From Lachnospiraceae bacterium AC3007 (GTDB lineage Bacteria > Bacillota > Clostridia > Lachnospirales > Lachnospiraceae): 64,000 bases of DNA. The notes beneath the pieces were generated by a model that worked only from the letters and a program-made list of their open reading frames with translations, was not told the DNA's origin and did not search any database. This document shows, one piece after another, positions 52,961 to 60,792 of the stretch. Numbering within the stretch: position 1 is the first letter of the stretch; every line of letters starts with the position of its first letter. The translations under genes and the position numbers were made by a program. The DNA lies in contig JHYK01000014.1 in NCBI GenBank assembly GCA_000621405.1, positions 25,204-89,203 on the forward strand. The letters run 5' to 3'.

Positions 52961-55156
52961 TTATTCGCTCGTAACAAGCTTCGTATACACACCGTCCAGA
53001 GCCATCAGTTCGTCATGTGTGCCCCGTTCGATGACCTTTCCCTTATCAAGTACGATTATCTCGTCGCAGTCCCTTATGGTAGAAAGCCTGTGTGCCACCA
53101 CAACACAGGTTATGCCTCTTTCCTTAATGGAGGAGACGACATCGTATTCCGTCTGGGCATCGAGTGCGCTTGTTGCCTCATCCATGATTATGAACGTGGG
53201 ATCCTGGGCAAGGACCCTCGCTATCTCAAGCCTCTGTCTCTGTCCGCCGGAGAAATTACGTCCTCCGTCCATCAGTCTGTACTGATAGCCGCCGTCGCGC
53301 TTCATGATATCCTCATGGATCTGTGCATCTCTTGCGGCAAGGATCATTTCAAAATCCTCGATGGAACTGTCCCACATCTTTATATTATTGGCTACGGTAT
53401 CTTCAAAAAGAATGATGTCCTGATCGACCACGGCAACAGAGCCGGTAAATACATCCCTGTCGATCTCATCGATGCTTTTACCGTCAAACAGTATCTCGCC
53501 TGCCCACGGTTGGTAGAGACCTGAGATAAGGCGGCTTAACGTGCTTTTTCCGCAGCCGGAGTTACCGACAAAAGCCACGCTTTTTCCTTTTTCAAGATCC
53601 AGTGAAAAATCCTCTATAAGAGGCGGTGACAGTCGCGAATATCCGAAGGTGACGTTCTTTAATTCGAGCCTGCCGGAGAGCTTCCCTCCGCTTCCCCTGT
53701 CCTTTTCCTCACCGGTTTGGTTTTTCTTCGACAGTATAGGATCCTTAGGGTATTCCATGACATCATCGATACGCTCCATCTGCGAGCGCATTTCCTGAAG
53801 CTGCTGCCCCGCATCTATAAGTGACTGCGCAGGAAGCAGGAACTGCACGAGGAATCCCTGAAAAGCAAGGACCATACCTGATGTGAATTCGCCTTTAAGG
53901 ATAAGATATACGCCCATAATGAGGACCACGTCATTGACTATAGTCATCACTATCTTCGGTATCTTCCCGAGATACGCATCGAGCCTTGCATATTTGGCAT
54001 GCTGCGTATTGACGCTCGCCTCATACCCTGACCAATTCCTGAAGAAACCGTTTTCAGCTCCGCTGGATTTGATGGTCTCTATCATCTCTATACCCGAGAG
54101 GGTTGATGAAAAGAGTTTGGCTTCATCACGCATCATTACACGGGTAACATTGATCCTTTTTGAGGACACATAGATCGAGATCAGAACATTTATTATGATC
54201 GCAACAAGCCCGATGGCTGTCATTGCGACCGAATAGCTGAGCATTACGCCCAGATAAAAGACAAGCATCGCCGTATTGATCACAAGAGGTGCAAAAGTAT
54301 TGACCAGAAGTGTTGCTATTATCTCATTCGCAAGACGGCGCTGCTCGATATCTCCGGCGAATCTCTGCGAGAAGAATCTCATGGGAAGCTGCAATACATG
54401 ATAGAAGTAAGTCGTGTTGCCTACTGCCGCGAACTTACCGCTGATGCGCAGGGAATACACTGCTGTGATCCATGCCGCAAGTATCTGTATGACGGTGAGC
54501 AGGGCAAGAGAGAGCATAAAAGGATTAAGGAGCTGCGGATTATAACCGGAAAGAAGATCATCCATAAAGAATCTGGCAAATCCGGCTGAGAGTATCGCGG
54601 ATACGGATGTGATGGATGTAGTTATTGCCACAAAAGCAACAGCAGAGCCAGTCCCTTCCATACGTTTCTTGGCAAAGGCCAGCATGCTCTTCCTGCTCCC
54701 CGATGGTTCAAAGCTCTCTCCGGGGGAGAATACTATGCAGACCCCGGTAAAGGAATCGTCAAATTCCTGCTCGGAGATTATGACATCTCCCCTTGCAGGA
54801 TCGTTAATATATGCCTTTCCTTTCCGGAAGCCCTTGAGAACAACGAAATGATTGAAGTCCCAGTGTATTATGCAGGGAAAGGTCGCATGCTCTTTCAGCT
54901 GCTCAGGCTCATAGCGAAAACCTCTGGCAGTAAGTCCGTATGATCTTGCGGCTCTCGAGATGTTCCCTGCCTTGGATCCGTCCCTTGATACGCCGCAGTC
55001 TTCACGCACCTGCTCCAGCGGTATCCATTTGCCGAAATAAGCCAGGACCATGGTAAGGGAAGCTGCTCCGCACTCGAGGGCCTCCATCTGCATTACCACG
55101 GGAACCCTGGCGATACCCTTCCTGACCGGCTGTTTTATCTTTGCCTTATCCTTCAT
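52961..55156 (-). CDS. NHLM-type ABC transporter with C39 leader peptidase
   Basis: 731 residues. The N-terminal C39 domain has MEALECGAASLTMVLAYFG (Cys 29), FNHFVVLKGF (His 103) and INDPARG (Asp 119), so it should cut leaders after GG. Membrane helices follow (about 165-450), then the ATPase with GNSGCGKSTLSRLISGL, FSGGQRQRLEIARVL and FIIMDEATSALD. This is the usual peptidase/permease/ATPase (ABC1) of NHLM systems and the likely processor of the three GG peptides in this locus. It starts 21 bases after the short HlyD-like gene. Confidence 0.93.
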   Translation of the reverse strand: MKDKAKIKQPVRKGIARVPVVMQMEALECGAASLTMVLAYFGKWIPLEQVREDCGVSRDGSKAGNISRAARSYGLTARGFRYEPEQLKEHATFPCIIHWDFNHFVVLKGFRKGKAYINDPARGDVIISEQEFDDSFTGVCIVFSPGESFEPSGSRKSMLAFAKKRMEGTGSAVAFVAITTSITSVSAILSAGFARFFMDDLLSGYNPQLLNPFMLSLALLTVIQILAAWITAVYSLRISGKFAAVGNTTYFYHVLQLPMRFFSQRFAGDIEQRRLANEIIATLLVNTFAPLVINTAMLVFYLGVMLSYSVAMTAIGLVAIIINVLISIYVSSKRINVTRVMMRDEAKLFSSTLSGIEMIETIKSSGAENGFFRNWSGYEASVNTQHAKYARLDAYLGKIPKIVMTIVNDVVLIMGVYLILKGEFTSGMVLAFQGFLVQFLLPAQSLIDAGQQLQEMRSQMERIDDVMEYPKDPILSKKNQTGEEKDRGSGGKLSGRLELKNVTFGYSRLSPPLIEDFSLDLEKGKSVAFVGNSGCGKSTLSRLISGLYQPWAGEILFDGKSIDEIDRDVFTGSVAVVDQDIILFEDTVANNIKMWDSSIEDFEMILAARDAQIHEDIMKRDGGYQYRLMDGGRNFSGGQRQRLEIARVLAQDPTFIIMDEATSALDAQTEYDVVSSIKERGITCVVVAHRLSTIRDCDEIIVLDKGKVIERGTHDELMALDGVYTKLVTSE

Positions 55157-55177
55157 CTTTGTCTACCGGTGCAGGAT

Positions 55178-55402
55178 CTATCTGACCACATAGTCTATCG
55201 GTGCAACGACTTCAACACCGTTTGAAGTGTTTATTTCTATCTTTCCGAACACACCCCATATGATCATTCCGGCAAGAAGAACTATGGTCGCAGCAAGAAT
55301 GATCCACACAGACGGTGTGGTTACCTTAATGTAATCATCGAGCTGCTCCGGTGATGATACTCTCTCCAGGCTCTTTTCGCGGAATATCTGTTTTGATTCC
55401 AT
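55178..55402 (-). CDS. Short HlyD-like secretion protein (NHLM type), probably truncated
   Basis: 74 residues. IFREKSLERVSSPEQLDDYI is the typical N-terminal start of NHLM HlyD-like proteins, followed by one membrane helix (VWIILAATIVLLAGMIIWGVFG) and only about 22 residues outside (INTSNGVEVVAPIDYVVR). The long helical hairpin and beta-barrel parts of usual adaptor proteins are missing. No frameshift explains this: the stop is followed within 22 bases by the next gene. A GGAGG precedes the ATG. It is either a shortened but working adaptor or the result of an internal deletion. Confidence 0.8.
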   Translation of the reverse strand: MESKQIFREKSLERVSSPEQLDDYIKVTTPSVWIILAATIVLLAGMIIWGVFGKIEINTSNGVEVVAPIDYVVR

Positions 55403-55432
55403 CTATATATACCTCCGATGCAGATTTTCCCT

Positions 55433-55461
55433 ACTATAACTTGTATTATAATATGCTTCAA
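55433..55461 (-). promoter_or_regulatory. Promoter of the export operon
   Basis: On the minus strand TTGAAG (55461-55456) and TATAGT (55438-55433), spacer 17 bases, about 30 bases before the start of the HlyD-like gene. It should drive all three transporter genes. Confidence 0.5.
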
Positions 55462-55659
55462 GAGACGTCCTATATCGCTCTTTTTATGAACCCGACCTGC
55501 TCTAAATGCTTAATATATACACATTCCTTATTGTATATGTAATCTATAGTGTGTGCAATCGGTTCAGCGGATATACATGGTTAAAACTTATCGGTTGCCA
55601 TGATCCGGAATACATCGTATAAATATATGGTAGTGGTTTTTACAGGGAGGTACAGTCCT

Positions 55660-55872
55660 ATGAAACAGGTTGATGATCTTAAAAAGCAGGCTGACATCGA
55701 TAATAATGTTTCTGAAAAGAATGCTCACAGCGGAGAAGCAGCCATAAAACTGACCGATGACATGCTGGACATGGTCTCCGGCGGCGGACGCACGGAGGAA
55801 TCGTATGCAGATCCGTCACAGGACGACTGGTACACCGAAGATGGTAAAGGCTGGACGATATCACCCGTATGA
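55660..55872 (+). CDS. Double-glycine precursor peptide 2
   Basis: 70 residues. The leader ends in KLTDDMLDMVSGG, with GRTEESYADPSQDDWYTEDG plus eight more residues as the predicted core: acidic, rich in Trp/Tyr, no Cys. ATG 55660 is used because GGGAGG lies 9 bases upstream; the frame extends back to 55600 without a ribosome site. It is divergent from the export genes and followed by peptide 3, with which it probably forms an operon. Confidence 0.8.
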   Translation: MKQVDDLKKQADIDNNVSEKNAHSGEAAIKLTDDMLDMVSGGGRTEESYADPSQDDWYTEDGKGWTISPV

Positions 55873-55971
55873 TCTACTGTCGGGCAGCGCGGAGAGCACT
55901 GTCACACCGGGATTGTTGCCGCTGACAGCAGGCTGTATTGTTGCAGGGATCAGGAAAAGGAGGAAGTTGCG

Positions 55972-56127
55972 ATGAAACTTGTTGGAGAACTGAAGGATAA
56001 GGTCGAAAAGGCTGAGAATCAGGAAGAAGCAAAGAAGATAATAGAAGAAGCCGGTATGGAGCTTACGGATGATGAGATGGATCAGGTGGCTGGTGGTATT
56101 GCGCCGGACTTCGGGCAATTTATTTAA
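55972..56127 (+). CDS. Double-glycine precursor peptide 3 (Nif11-like leader)
   Basis: 51 residues. The leader (1-42) has ENQEEAKKIIEEAG, the usual Nif11-type helix, and ends in MELTDDEMDQVAGG. The predicted core is only IAPDFGQFI, 9 residues. AAGGAGG lies 8 bases before the ATG, and a strong terminator follows 19 bases after the stop. The gene is too small for most automatic gene finders, but leader, ribosome site and context all support it. Confidence 0.82.
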   Translation: MKLVGELKDKVEKAENQEEAKKIIEEAGMELTDDEMDQVAGGIAPDFGQFI

Positions 56128-56145
56128 TATTTCCAATGTCCCACC

Positions 56146-56178
56146 AAGAGCCTTCCCATGCAGGGAAGGCTCTTTGTA
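56146..56178 (+). terminator. Terminator after the peptide genes
   Basis: Stem aagagccttccc / gggaaggctctt (12 bp), 5-base loop, then a short T-rich end (tgt). It closes the peptide 2-3 transcript. Confidence 0.85.
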
Positions 56179-56319
56179 TAAGTATTAATCCGGATCAACA
56201 GGTACTGTTCTCATTTTATTCCGGTCCTGGGTCCGGTTTTCTGATATGATTCTTTTCAGGTGGCGGGGGATGCGCAAAGGATAAAACGCAAAAAAAGATT
56301 TGGAAGCTTTGGAGAAAAA

Positions 56320-57423
56320 ATGCAAAGTGAGGGTTGTGTGAGGAAATACTATTTAGACAACATTCGCTGGCTTACGGTTATCATAGTTGTGATCTACCAC
56401 GTATTCTACATGTATAATGCCGAGGGAGTGCTTGGCGGATTGGGCAGGATAACCGATTTGCCGGTTCAGTACTATGACATATTCCCGTATCTGGTTTATC
56501 CCTGGATTATGCCGATATTGTTTATTGTTTCGGGAATCAGCGCAAGAATTTATCTGGATCAGCATTCCGACAAGGAATTTCTGAGATCAAGAACCTTGAA
56601 ACTTCTGGTTCCGTCAACCATAGGGCTTTTTGTCTTTCAGTTTATTCAGGGATATGTGAGCATGTCTATCGGTGGAGGTTTCGAAGGCCTCGCCGCTTCA
56701 GGTGTTCCAAAACCGGTTATATTTTTAATCATGGTTATATCCGGAAGCGGAGTGCTGTGGTATATGCATCTTCTTTGGTTATACTGCGTGTTGCTTTTGT
56801 TGATCAGGAAAGTTGAAAAAGGAAAACTGTTAAAGGCAGGAGAAAAAACACCTCTGTGGCTGATAATTCTATTCGTTTTTCCTGTCTGGGGAGCAGCACA
56901 GATTCTCAATACTCCCATTGTTTCCGTTTACAGATTTGCATTTTACTTTGTATTCTTTATTCTCGGTTACTTCGTATTCTCAAATGATGCAGTGATAGAC
57001 AGGTTAAAGAGGGTATCGCTACCTTTGATCCTTATTGCCGTGACACTTTGTGTGATCTTCACCGTTTCCTATTTTGGCGAAAACTACGCTGACAAGCCGA
57101 TAAACAGAGGCTTTTTGTACATGCTTGATGCATATGCAGGGTCCTTGGCAATGCTTTCGGGAATGGCACGTTTTGGAGATTTTTCGAATGCCTTTACGAA
57201 GTGGATGTCCGATCACAGCTTTGGCCTTTATGTATTTCATTATCTTGGAATATCTTCCGTTGCGTTATTCATAGCAAAACCAAAACTCGCCCCGGCAGCT
57301 GCATGCTACATACTTAGTCTTGTGGCAGGATTTATATTTGGCTACGGTCTGTATGCCATTATTTCAAGAATCCCGTTTTTCAGATGGGCAGTATTGGGAA
57401 TTAAGAAGAATAAGGAGAAATAA
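56320..57423 (+). CDS. Acyltransferase family 3 membrane protein
   Basis: About 367 residues with ten or so helices. YYLDNIRWLTVIIVVIYHVF holds the conserved Arg and His region of acyltransferase_3 proteins, which move acetyl or other acyl groups onto surface sugars or small molecules. MPILFIVSGISARIYL and FLRSRTLKLLVPSTIGLFVF are also typical. ATG 56320 is preferred over 56260 because GGAG lies 7 bases upstream and the N-terminal helix then begins at the right place. Base composition becomes more AT-rich from here. Substrate unknown. Confidence 0.87.
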   Translation: MQSEGCVRKYYLDNIRWLTVIIVVIYHVFYMYNAEGVLGGLGRITDLPVQYYDIFPYLVYPWIMPILFIVSGISARIYLDQHSDKEFLRSRTLKLLVPSTIGLFVFQFIQGYVSMSIGGGFEGLAASGVPKPVIFLIMVISGSGVLWYMHLLWLYCVLLLLIRKVEKGKLLKAGEKTPLWLIILFVFPVWGAAQILNTPIVSVYRFAFYFVFFILGYFVFSNDAVIDRLKRVSLPLILIAVTLCVIFTVSYFGENYADKPINRGFLYMLDAYAGSLAMLSGMARFGDFSNAFTKWMSDHSFGLYVFHYLGISSVALFIAKPKLAPAAACYILSLVAGFIFGYGLYAIISRIPFFRWAVLGIKKNKEK

Positions 57424-57593
57424 GTGATCACTGTCGAAAGTAATATAGTAAGTAGTTTTTTGTTTGGTTTTGAGGATTATCTTTCAGTAAAACTTACTAT
57501 GCCGGTTGTATAATAAAAGTAGCAAAAACGCAACTGGTGTTTTATTGAGACAAATTCCGCTGTTTTGTACACTGATAGCGGAGGTGATGAGAA

Positions 57594-58265
57594 ATGATTT
57601 TTTCAGAAAAACTGCAGATACTTAGAAAGAATAGGGGATACACGCAAGAGGCTCTTGCAGATATACTTGGTGTTTCAAGGCAAGCCGTTGCAAAATGGGA
57701 ATCAGGACAGATTTATCCGGATATTTCTAATCTTATTCAAATCAGTAATCTTATGAGTGTCAGTATTGATTATCTGGTTAAAGATCAGGATTGTGCAGTG
57801 TGTATTAAGCCGCAATCGGATACGGATCTTGATGAACTGATAGCATTCAGATTGGAAGCAAATGTCAATACATATGCTGCATTTAAGAATGAGGTCGATG
57901 CTACCCGGCCTGCATCTCACGATTTTAGATATGAGAATGGTAAATATATTTATCACGACACATATGTCGGCGGAGAGGAGTTTGCTGGAGAAGAAGCGGT
58001 ATGGAGGAATGGACAGGCCATTTATGCGATGAATTATATGGGGCGGGTATTGGCAGACGGCTTTAGTGGTAACTTCCTAAAAGAAGCACTGAGAGCTGCG
58101 GATGTAAAGATGCCGTACAGGGGACCTGAAATATATCAATCAGGAGAGTACACGTATAGATGTAAAGTTACCGGTGATTTCACTTGGTTTCAGGGATGCG
58201 AGGAGATATATCATGGAAATCAAAAGGTATATGAATGCGTATTCCATGGTGGATTACTGAAATAG
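57594..58265 (+). CDS. XRE-family regulator with DUF5680-like domain
   Basis: 223 residues. Residues 4-60 are a helix-turn-helix of the XRE/Cro type (RGYTQEALADILGVSRQAVA then KWESGQIYPD). The C-terminal half (YHDTYVGGEEFAGEEAVWRN and MNYMGRVLADGFSGNFLKEA) matches the DUF5680 domain often fused to such regulators; its role is unknown. A tataat at 57509 is a likely -10, and short inverted arms agtaagt/acttact (57447 and 57492) lie upstream. A good ggaggtgatgag site precedes the ATG. Confidence 0.87.
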   Translation: MIFSEKLQILRKNRGYTQEALADILGVSRQAVAKWESGQIYPDISNLIQISNLMSVSIDYLVKDQDCAVCIKPQSDTDLDELIAFRLEANVNTYAAFKNEVDATRPASHDFRYENGKYIYHDTYVGGEEFAGEEAVWRNGQAIYAMNYMGRVLADGFSGNFLKEALRAADVKMPYRGPEIYQSGEYTYRCKVTGDFTWFQGCEEIYHGNQKVYECVFHGGLLK

Positions 58266-58307
58266 CATGATCGATTATATTGGAATTTAACCGGCTAGGG
58301 GGTCAAA

Positions 58308-58673
58308 GTGGAATTAAAGAGATTATCACACAACTTAACAGTGTGTAAGGTTAAAAGTATAAAAGACATTAATCTTGATGCCGAGTTTTTCTTTATAGGC
58401 AAAACTGATGAAGAAATCTCACTCGTTTGCATAACAGAAGATGCGCCTGCGGACACTATTGAGCGAGAGGATGGCTGGAATGGTTTTCGAATTCAGGGAA
58501 TCCTTGAGTTTTCGATGATAGGAATCTTGTCTGAGCTGTCAACCATCCTTGCTGAAAATGAGATAGGTATTTTTGCTGTATCAACTTACAATACAGACTA
58601 TATTCTTGTGAAGTCAGAGAATATTGAGAAAGCAATGAGTGTTTTGAAAGAGCAGGGATATCAGGTTAATTAA
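58308..58673 (+). CDS. ACT domain-containing protein
   Basis: 121 residues, GTG start after taggggg. FRIQGILEFSMIGILSELST, then ILAENEIGIFAVSTYNTDYI and LVKSENIEKAMSVL form a standard ACT fold, normally an amino-acid-binding regulatory module. It is a free-standing double-ACT-like protein of the DUF type seen in many Firmicutes, often near acetyltransferases. AT-rich codon use. Ligand unknown. Confidence 0.85.
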   Translation: MELKRLSHNLTVCKVKSIKDINLDAEFFFIGKTDEEISLVCITEDAPADTIEREDGWNGFRIQGILEFSMIGILSELSTILAENEIGIFAVSTYNTDYILVKSENIEKAMSVLKEQGYQVN

Positions 58674-58941
58674 AAACATAAGGTTGAAAAGGGACGGATC
58701 ATAGCATCTTTCCCGGGCGTATGAAATGGGTATTGATTTTTGAGACATTGAAATAACTGTGTTCCCGCCAAATCACGGCACTTTACGGCAAATCGTGGCA
58801 GACAAAGGAAACCCAACTACCGAAATACTACGATTCATGAAAGATAAAAAACGGTGAAAACATAGAACATATAGATCCGGATGATCGGTTTCCTGATGTA
58901 ATGTTTAGATTTGAGAAAGTTATTAAAGGAGCGGAAAACAA
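58674..58941 (+). other. Decayed intergenic region with gene tail and short repeats
   Basis: No full gene is seen. A short frame just before 58942 reads ENIEHIDPDDRFPDVMFRFE and runs to a stop that overlaps the next ATG, so it looks like the C-terminal end of a lost protein. A motif ggcaaatcgtggc (near 58780) resembles ggcaaatcttggc on the minus strand near 59735. A weak REP-like piece (aaaagggacgg) lies near 58690. Confidence 0.4.
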
Positions 58942-59085
58942 ATGAAAGTAGTAGTTACATATGAGAATGGTGAGGTATTTCAGCATTTTGGAAGAACACC
59001 GCAGTTTAAGATATATGAGATCGAGGATGGAAAGATCAAGTCTTCGAAGGTGATCGATACAGGAGAGAAAAATGATTACAGTTAA
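58942..59085 (+). pseudogene. Truncated NifX/NifB-type FeMo-cofactor-binding-like gene
   Basis: 47 residues: MKVVVTYENGEVFQHFGRTP then QFKIYEIEDGKIKSSKVIDT, the N-terminal half of the dinitrogenase iron-molybdenum cofactor (Nitro_FeMo-Co) family. Family members are about 110-130 residues and continue with a GHG-containing part that is missing here. The frame ends in the acetyltransferase gene, whose ATG at 59072 lies 14 bases before this stop. A deletion or insertion probably joined the two. aaaggagcgg precedes the ATG. Confidence 0.7.
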
Positions 59086-59644
59086 AGAAGTAGACAGAAC
59101 ATATTTTGATTTATACGATCAGATTTCAATGAATGTTGAAGTTCATTCGATATATAAATTGAAAAGATTGGACAGTGGGCTAAGCGGATTGATTTTTGAT
59201 GAAGTTCCTGTTAAGGAGTGTATAAAAGACTACAGTAAATATGAAATTGCCAAAGAATATGAGAAAACATTTGATATATCCACTTGGCGATTCTATATGG
59301 CATTTGACGATGAGAAGCCGGTAGGTGCGGCAACTGTTGCTGGACCAACAGAAAATATATGCATGTTATCGGGGAGAAAAGATGCCTGCGTTCTTTGGGA
59401 TATTAGAGTTGAGGATGGATATAAGCATATGGGAATAGGACAAAAACTCTTTGATTTATGTAAAAGCTTTGCAATTGAAGACGGTTATAGTCAAATGCTT
59501 ATAGAGACTCAAAACATTAATGTTACTGCATGTAAATTTTACAAAAAACAAGGAGCAGTATTATCTAAAGTAGATATGTATGCATATTATTCACAGCCTG
59601 ACTCGAGGGATGAAATTCAATTTATCATGTATTTGGATTTATAA
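59072..59644 (+). CDS. GNAT family N-acetyltransferase
   Basis: 190 residues. VLWDIRVEDGYKHMGIGQKL holds the acetyl-CoA-binding motif A (HMGIGQ), and YSQMLIETQNINVTACKFYK then KQGA is the usual end of the GNAT core. AT-rich codon use. Its ribosome site (aggagag) lies inside the truncated NifX-like gene. The substrate is unknown; similar proteins act on streptothricin or small amines, but no such claim can be made here. Confidence 0.87.
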   Translation: MITVKEVDRTYFDLYDQISMNVEVHSIYKLKRLDSGLSGLIFDEVPVKECIKDYSKYEIAKEYEKTFDISTWRFYMAFDDEKPVGAATVAGPTENICMLSGRKDACVLWDIRVEDGYKHMGIGQKLFDLCKSFAIEDGYSQMLIETQNINVTACKFYKKQGAVLSKVDMYAYYSQPDSRDEIQFIMYLDL

Positions 59645-59867
59645 ACTATTTCAAATTTGTCGGGATGATGTGAGGGTAAGATATATCGGAAGATGATCTT
59701 CCTTTGGGGGGTCAAATGAACCCACGGCCAAGATTTGCCACACTTTGCGCGACTTTGTCATTTGGCTTATTTTTCTGTAAATTGACCGAAGTTTCAGCAG
59801 CCTGGCAAACCGGTGCAAATCGGAACATTTTGATGCGGTTTTGAGGTAAGAAATGCCTATAAAAGTA

Positions 59868-59906
59868 CTCCCTTTTTACATTTGTGTTGCTCATGATAGA
59901 ATAATT
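59868..59906 (+). repeat. Second copy of the RidA-cassette promoter
   Basis: 39 bases identical to 31451-31489, containing TTTACA and TAGAAT. Similarity continues more weakly up to the ATG, and the distance to the ATG is 67 bases in both copies. The gene behind it (NapH-like) is unrelated to RidA. Confidence 0.85.
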
Positions 59907-59934
59907 CAAATCGAAGTTTGTTGGGGATGCAAAA

Positions 59935-60753
59935 ATGAAGAAATATGCTATGCCGATCATTATGCTGGTTGTATTCGAAACGATCGCAATTACCTTATGG
60001 CTGACAAAGGACAATCTGTTCTATCTGTTCAATTTCAGCTACATCGGACTGTCCATTTCGCTTGGTGTTTTTTTGTATATTAAAAAATATAAGTATGCCA
60101 GGCGCATTGTTCAACTTCTTGTCGGTCTGTACATGCTTGTCTATCTTGGGTTGATATGTAACGAAAATATGCAGATCGAGGGATTCTGGTATTATCTGTT
60201 CACAGGCGTGTTTGAGGCTGCAACAATACATTATGCCGTAGCCAAAATATTCGGACCGCTGATATTTGGACGCGGATGGTGCGGATATGCCTGCTGGACA
60301 GCTATGGTGCTGGATTTTCTGCCCTACAAAGTGCCAAAGGAGCCGCGAAGAAAAATAGGATGGATCAGGTATATCACCTTTGCGGCTTCGCTGATCTTTG
60401 TTGCAGCATTGTTCCTTGCTCATGTGGGGAGCCTTGAGAGAATCATGTTCTGGGCATTTATCATTGGTAACATTCTCTATTATACGACAGGAATTATCCT
60501 TGCATTTTCCTTCAAGGATAACCGGGCATTCTGCAAGTACATCTGTCCGATTACTGTTTTTCTCAAGCCGATGAGTTATTTTTCTCTGATTCGTCTGGAA
60601 TGCGATAAGGAGAAGTGTATCTCCTGTGGGAAATGCAAACGTGTTTGCCCGATGAATGTTGATGTGACAGATAATTCAAGGAAACGTAAAAACGGTACAG
60701 AATGCATCCTATGCATGGAGTGCGTAAAGAACTGTCCCAAAGACGCATTATGA
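59935..60753 (+). CDS. NapH-like membrane ferredoxin
   Basis: 272 residues. Five or six membrane helices come first, with FGRGWCGYACW (cysteine motif of NapH/CcoG-type proteins) and FCKYICPITVF. Two 4Fe-4S clusters follow: CISCGKCKRVCPMNV and CILCMECVKNCP. Such proteins pass electrons across or along the membrane. No partner reductase is nearby. The gene sits behind a promoter copy shared with the RidA cassette and is followed by a 22-base 3' flank that also matches the RidA cassette. Confidence 0.88.
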   Translation: MKKYAMPIIMLVVFETIAITLWLTKDNLFYLFNFSYIGLSISLGVFLYIKKYKYARRIVQLLVGLYMLVYLGLICNENMQIEGFWYYLFTGVFEAATIHYAVAKIFGPLIFGRGWCGYACWTAMVLDFLPYKVPKEPRRKIGWIRYITFAASLIFVAALFLAHVGSLERIMFWAFIIGNILYYTTGIILAFSFKDNRAFCKYICPITVFLKPMSYFSLIRLECDKEKCISCGKCKRVCPMNVDVTDNSRKRKNGTECILCMECVKNCPKDAL

Positions 60754-60757
60754 CAAC

Positions 60758-60779
60758 TTCAAGTTTGTATATATAGAAA
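60758..60779 (+). repeat. 3' flank shared with the RidA cassette
   Basis: ttcaagtttgtatatataga (then aa) differs from 31873-31894 at one of 22 positions. It lies 4 bases after the stop here and 1 base after the stop in the RidA cassette. Confidence 0.8.
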
Positions 60780-60792
60780 GGAGGTCATAGGG

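Noticed and set aside
52220..53524. Long plus-strand open frame of 434 codons
   Set aside because: It lies antisense across the two ABC transporter genes, whose motifs are all intact on the minus strand; its protein has no recognisable features and no ribosome site.
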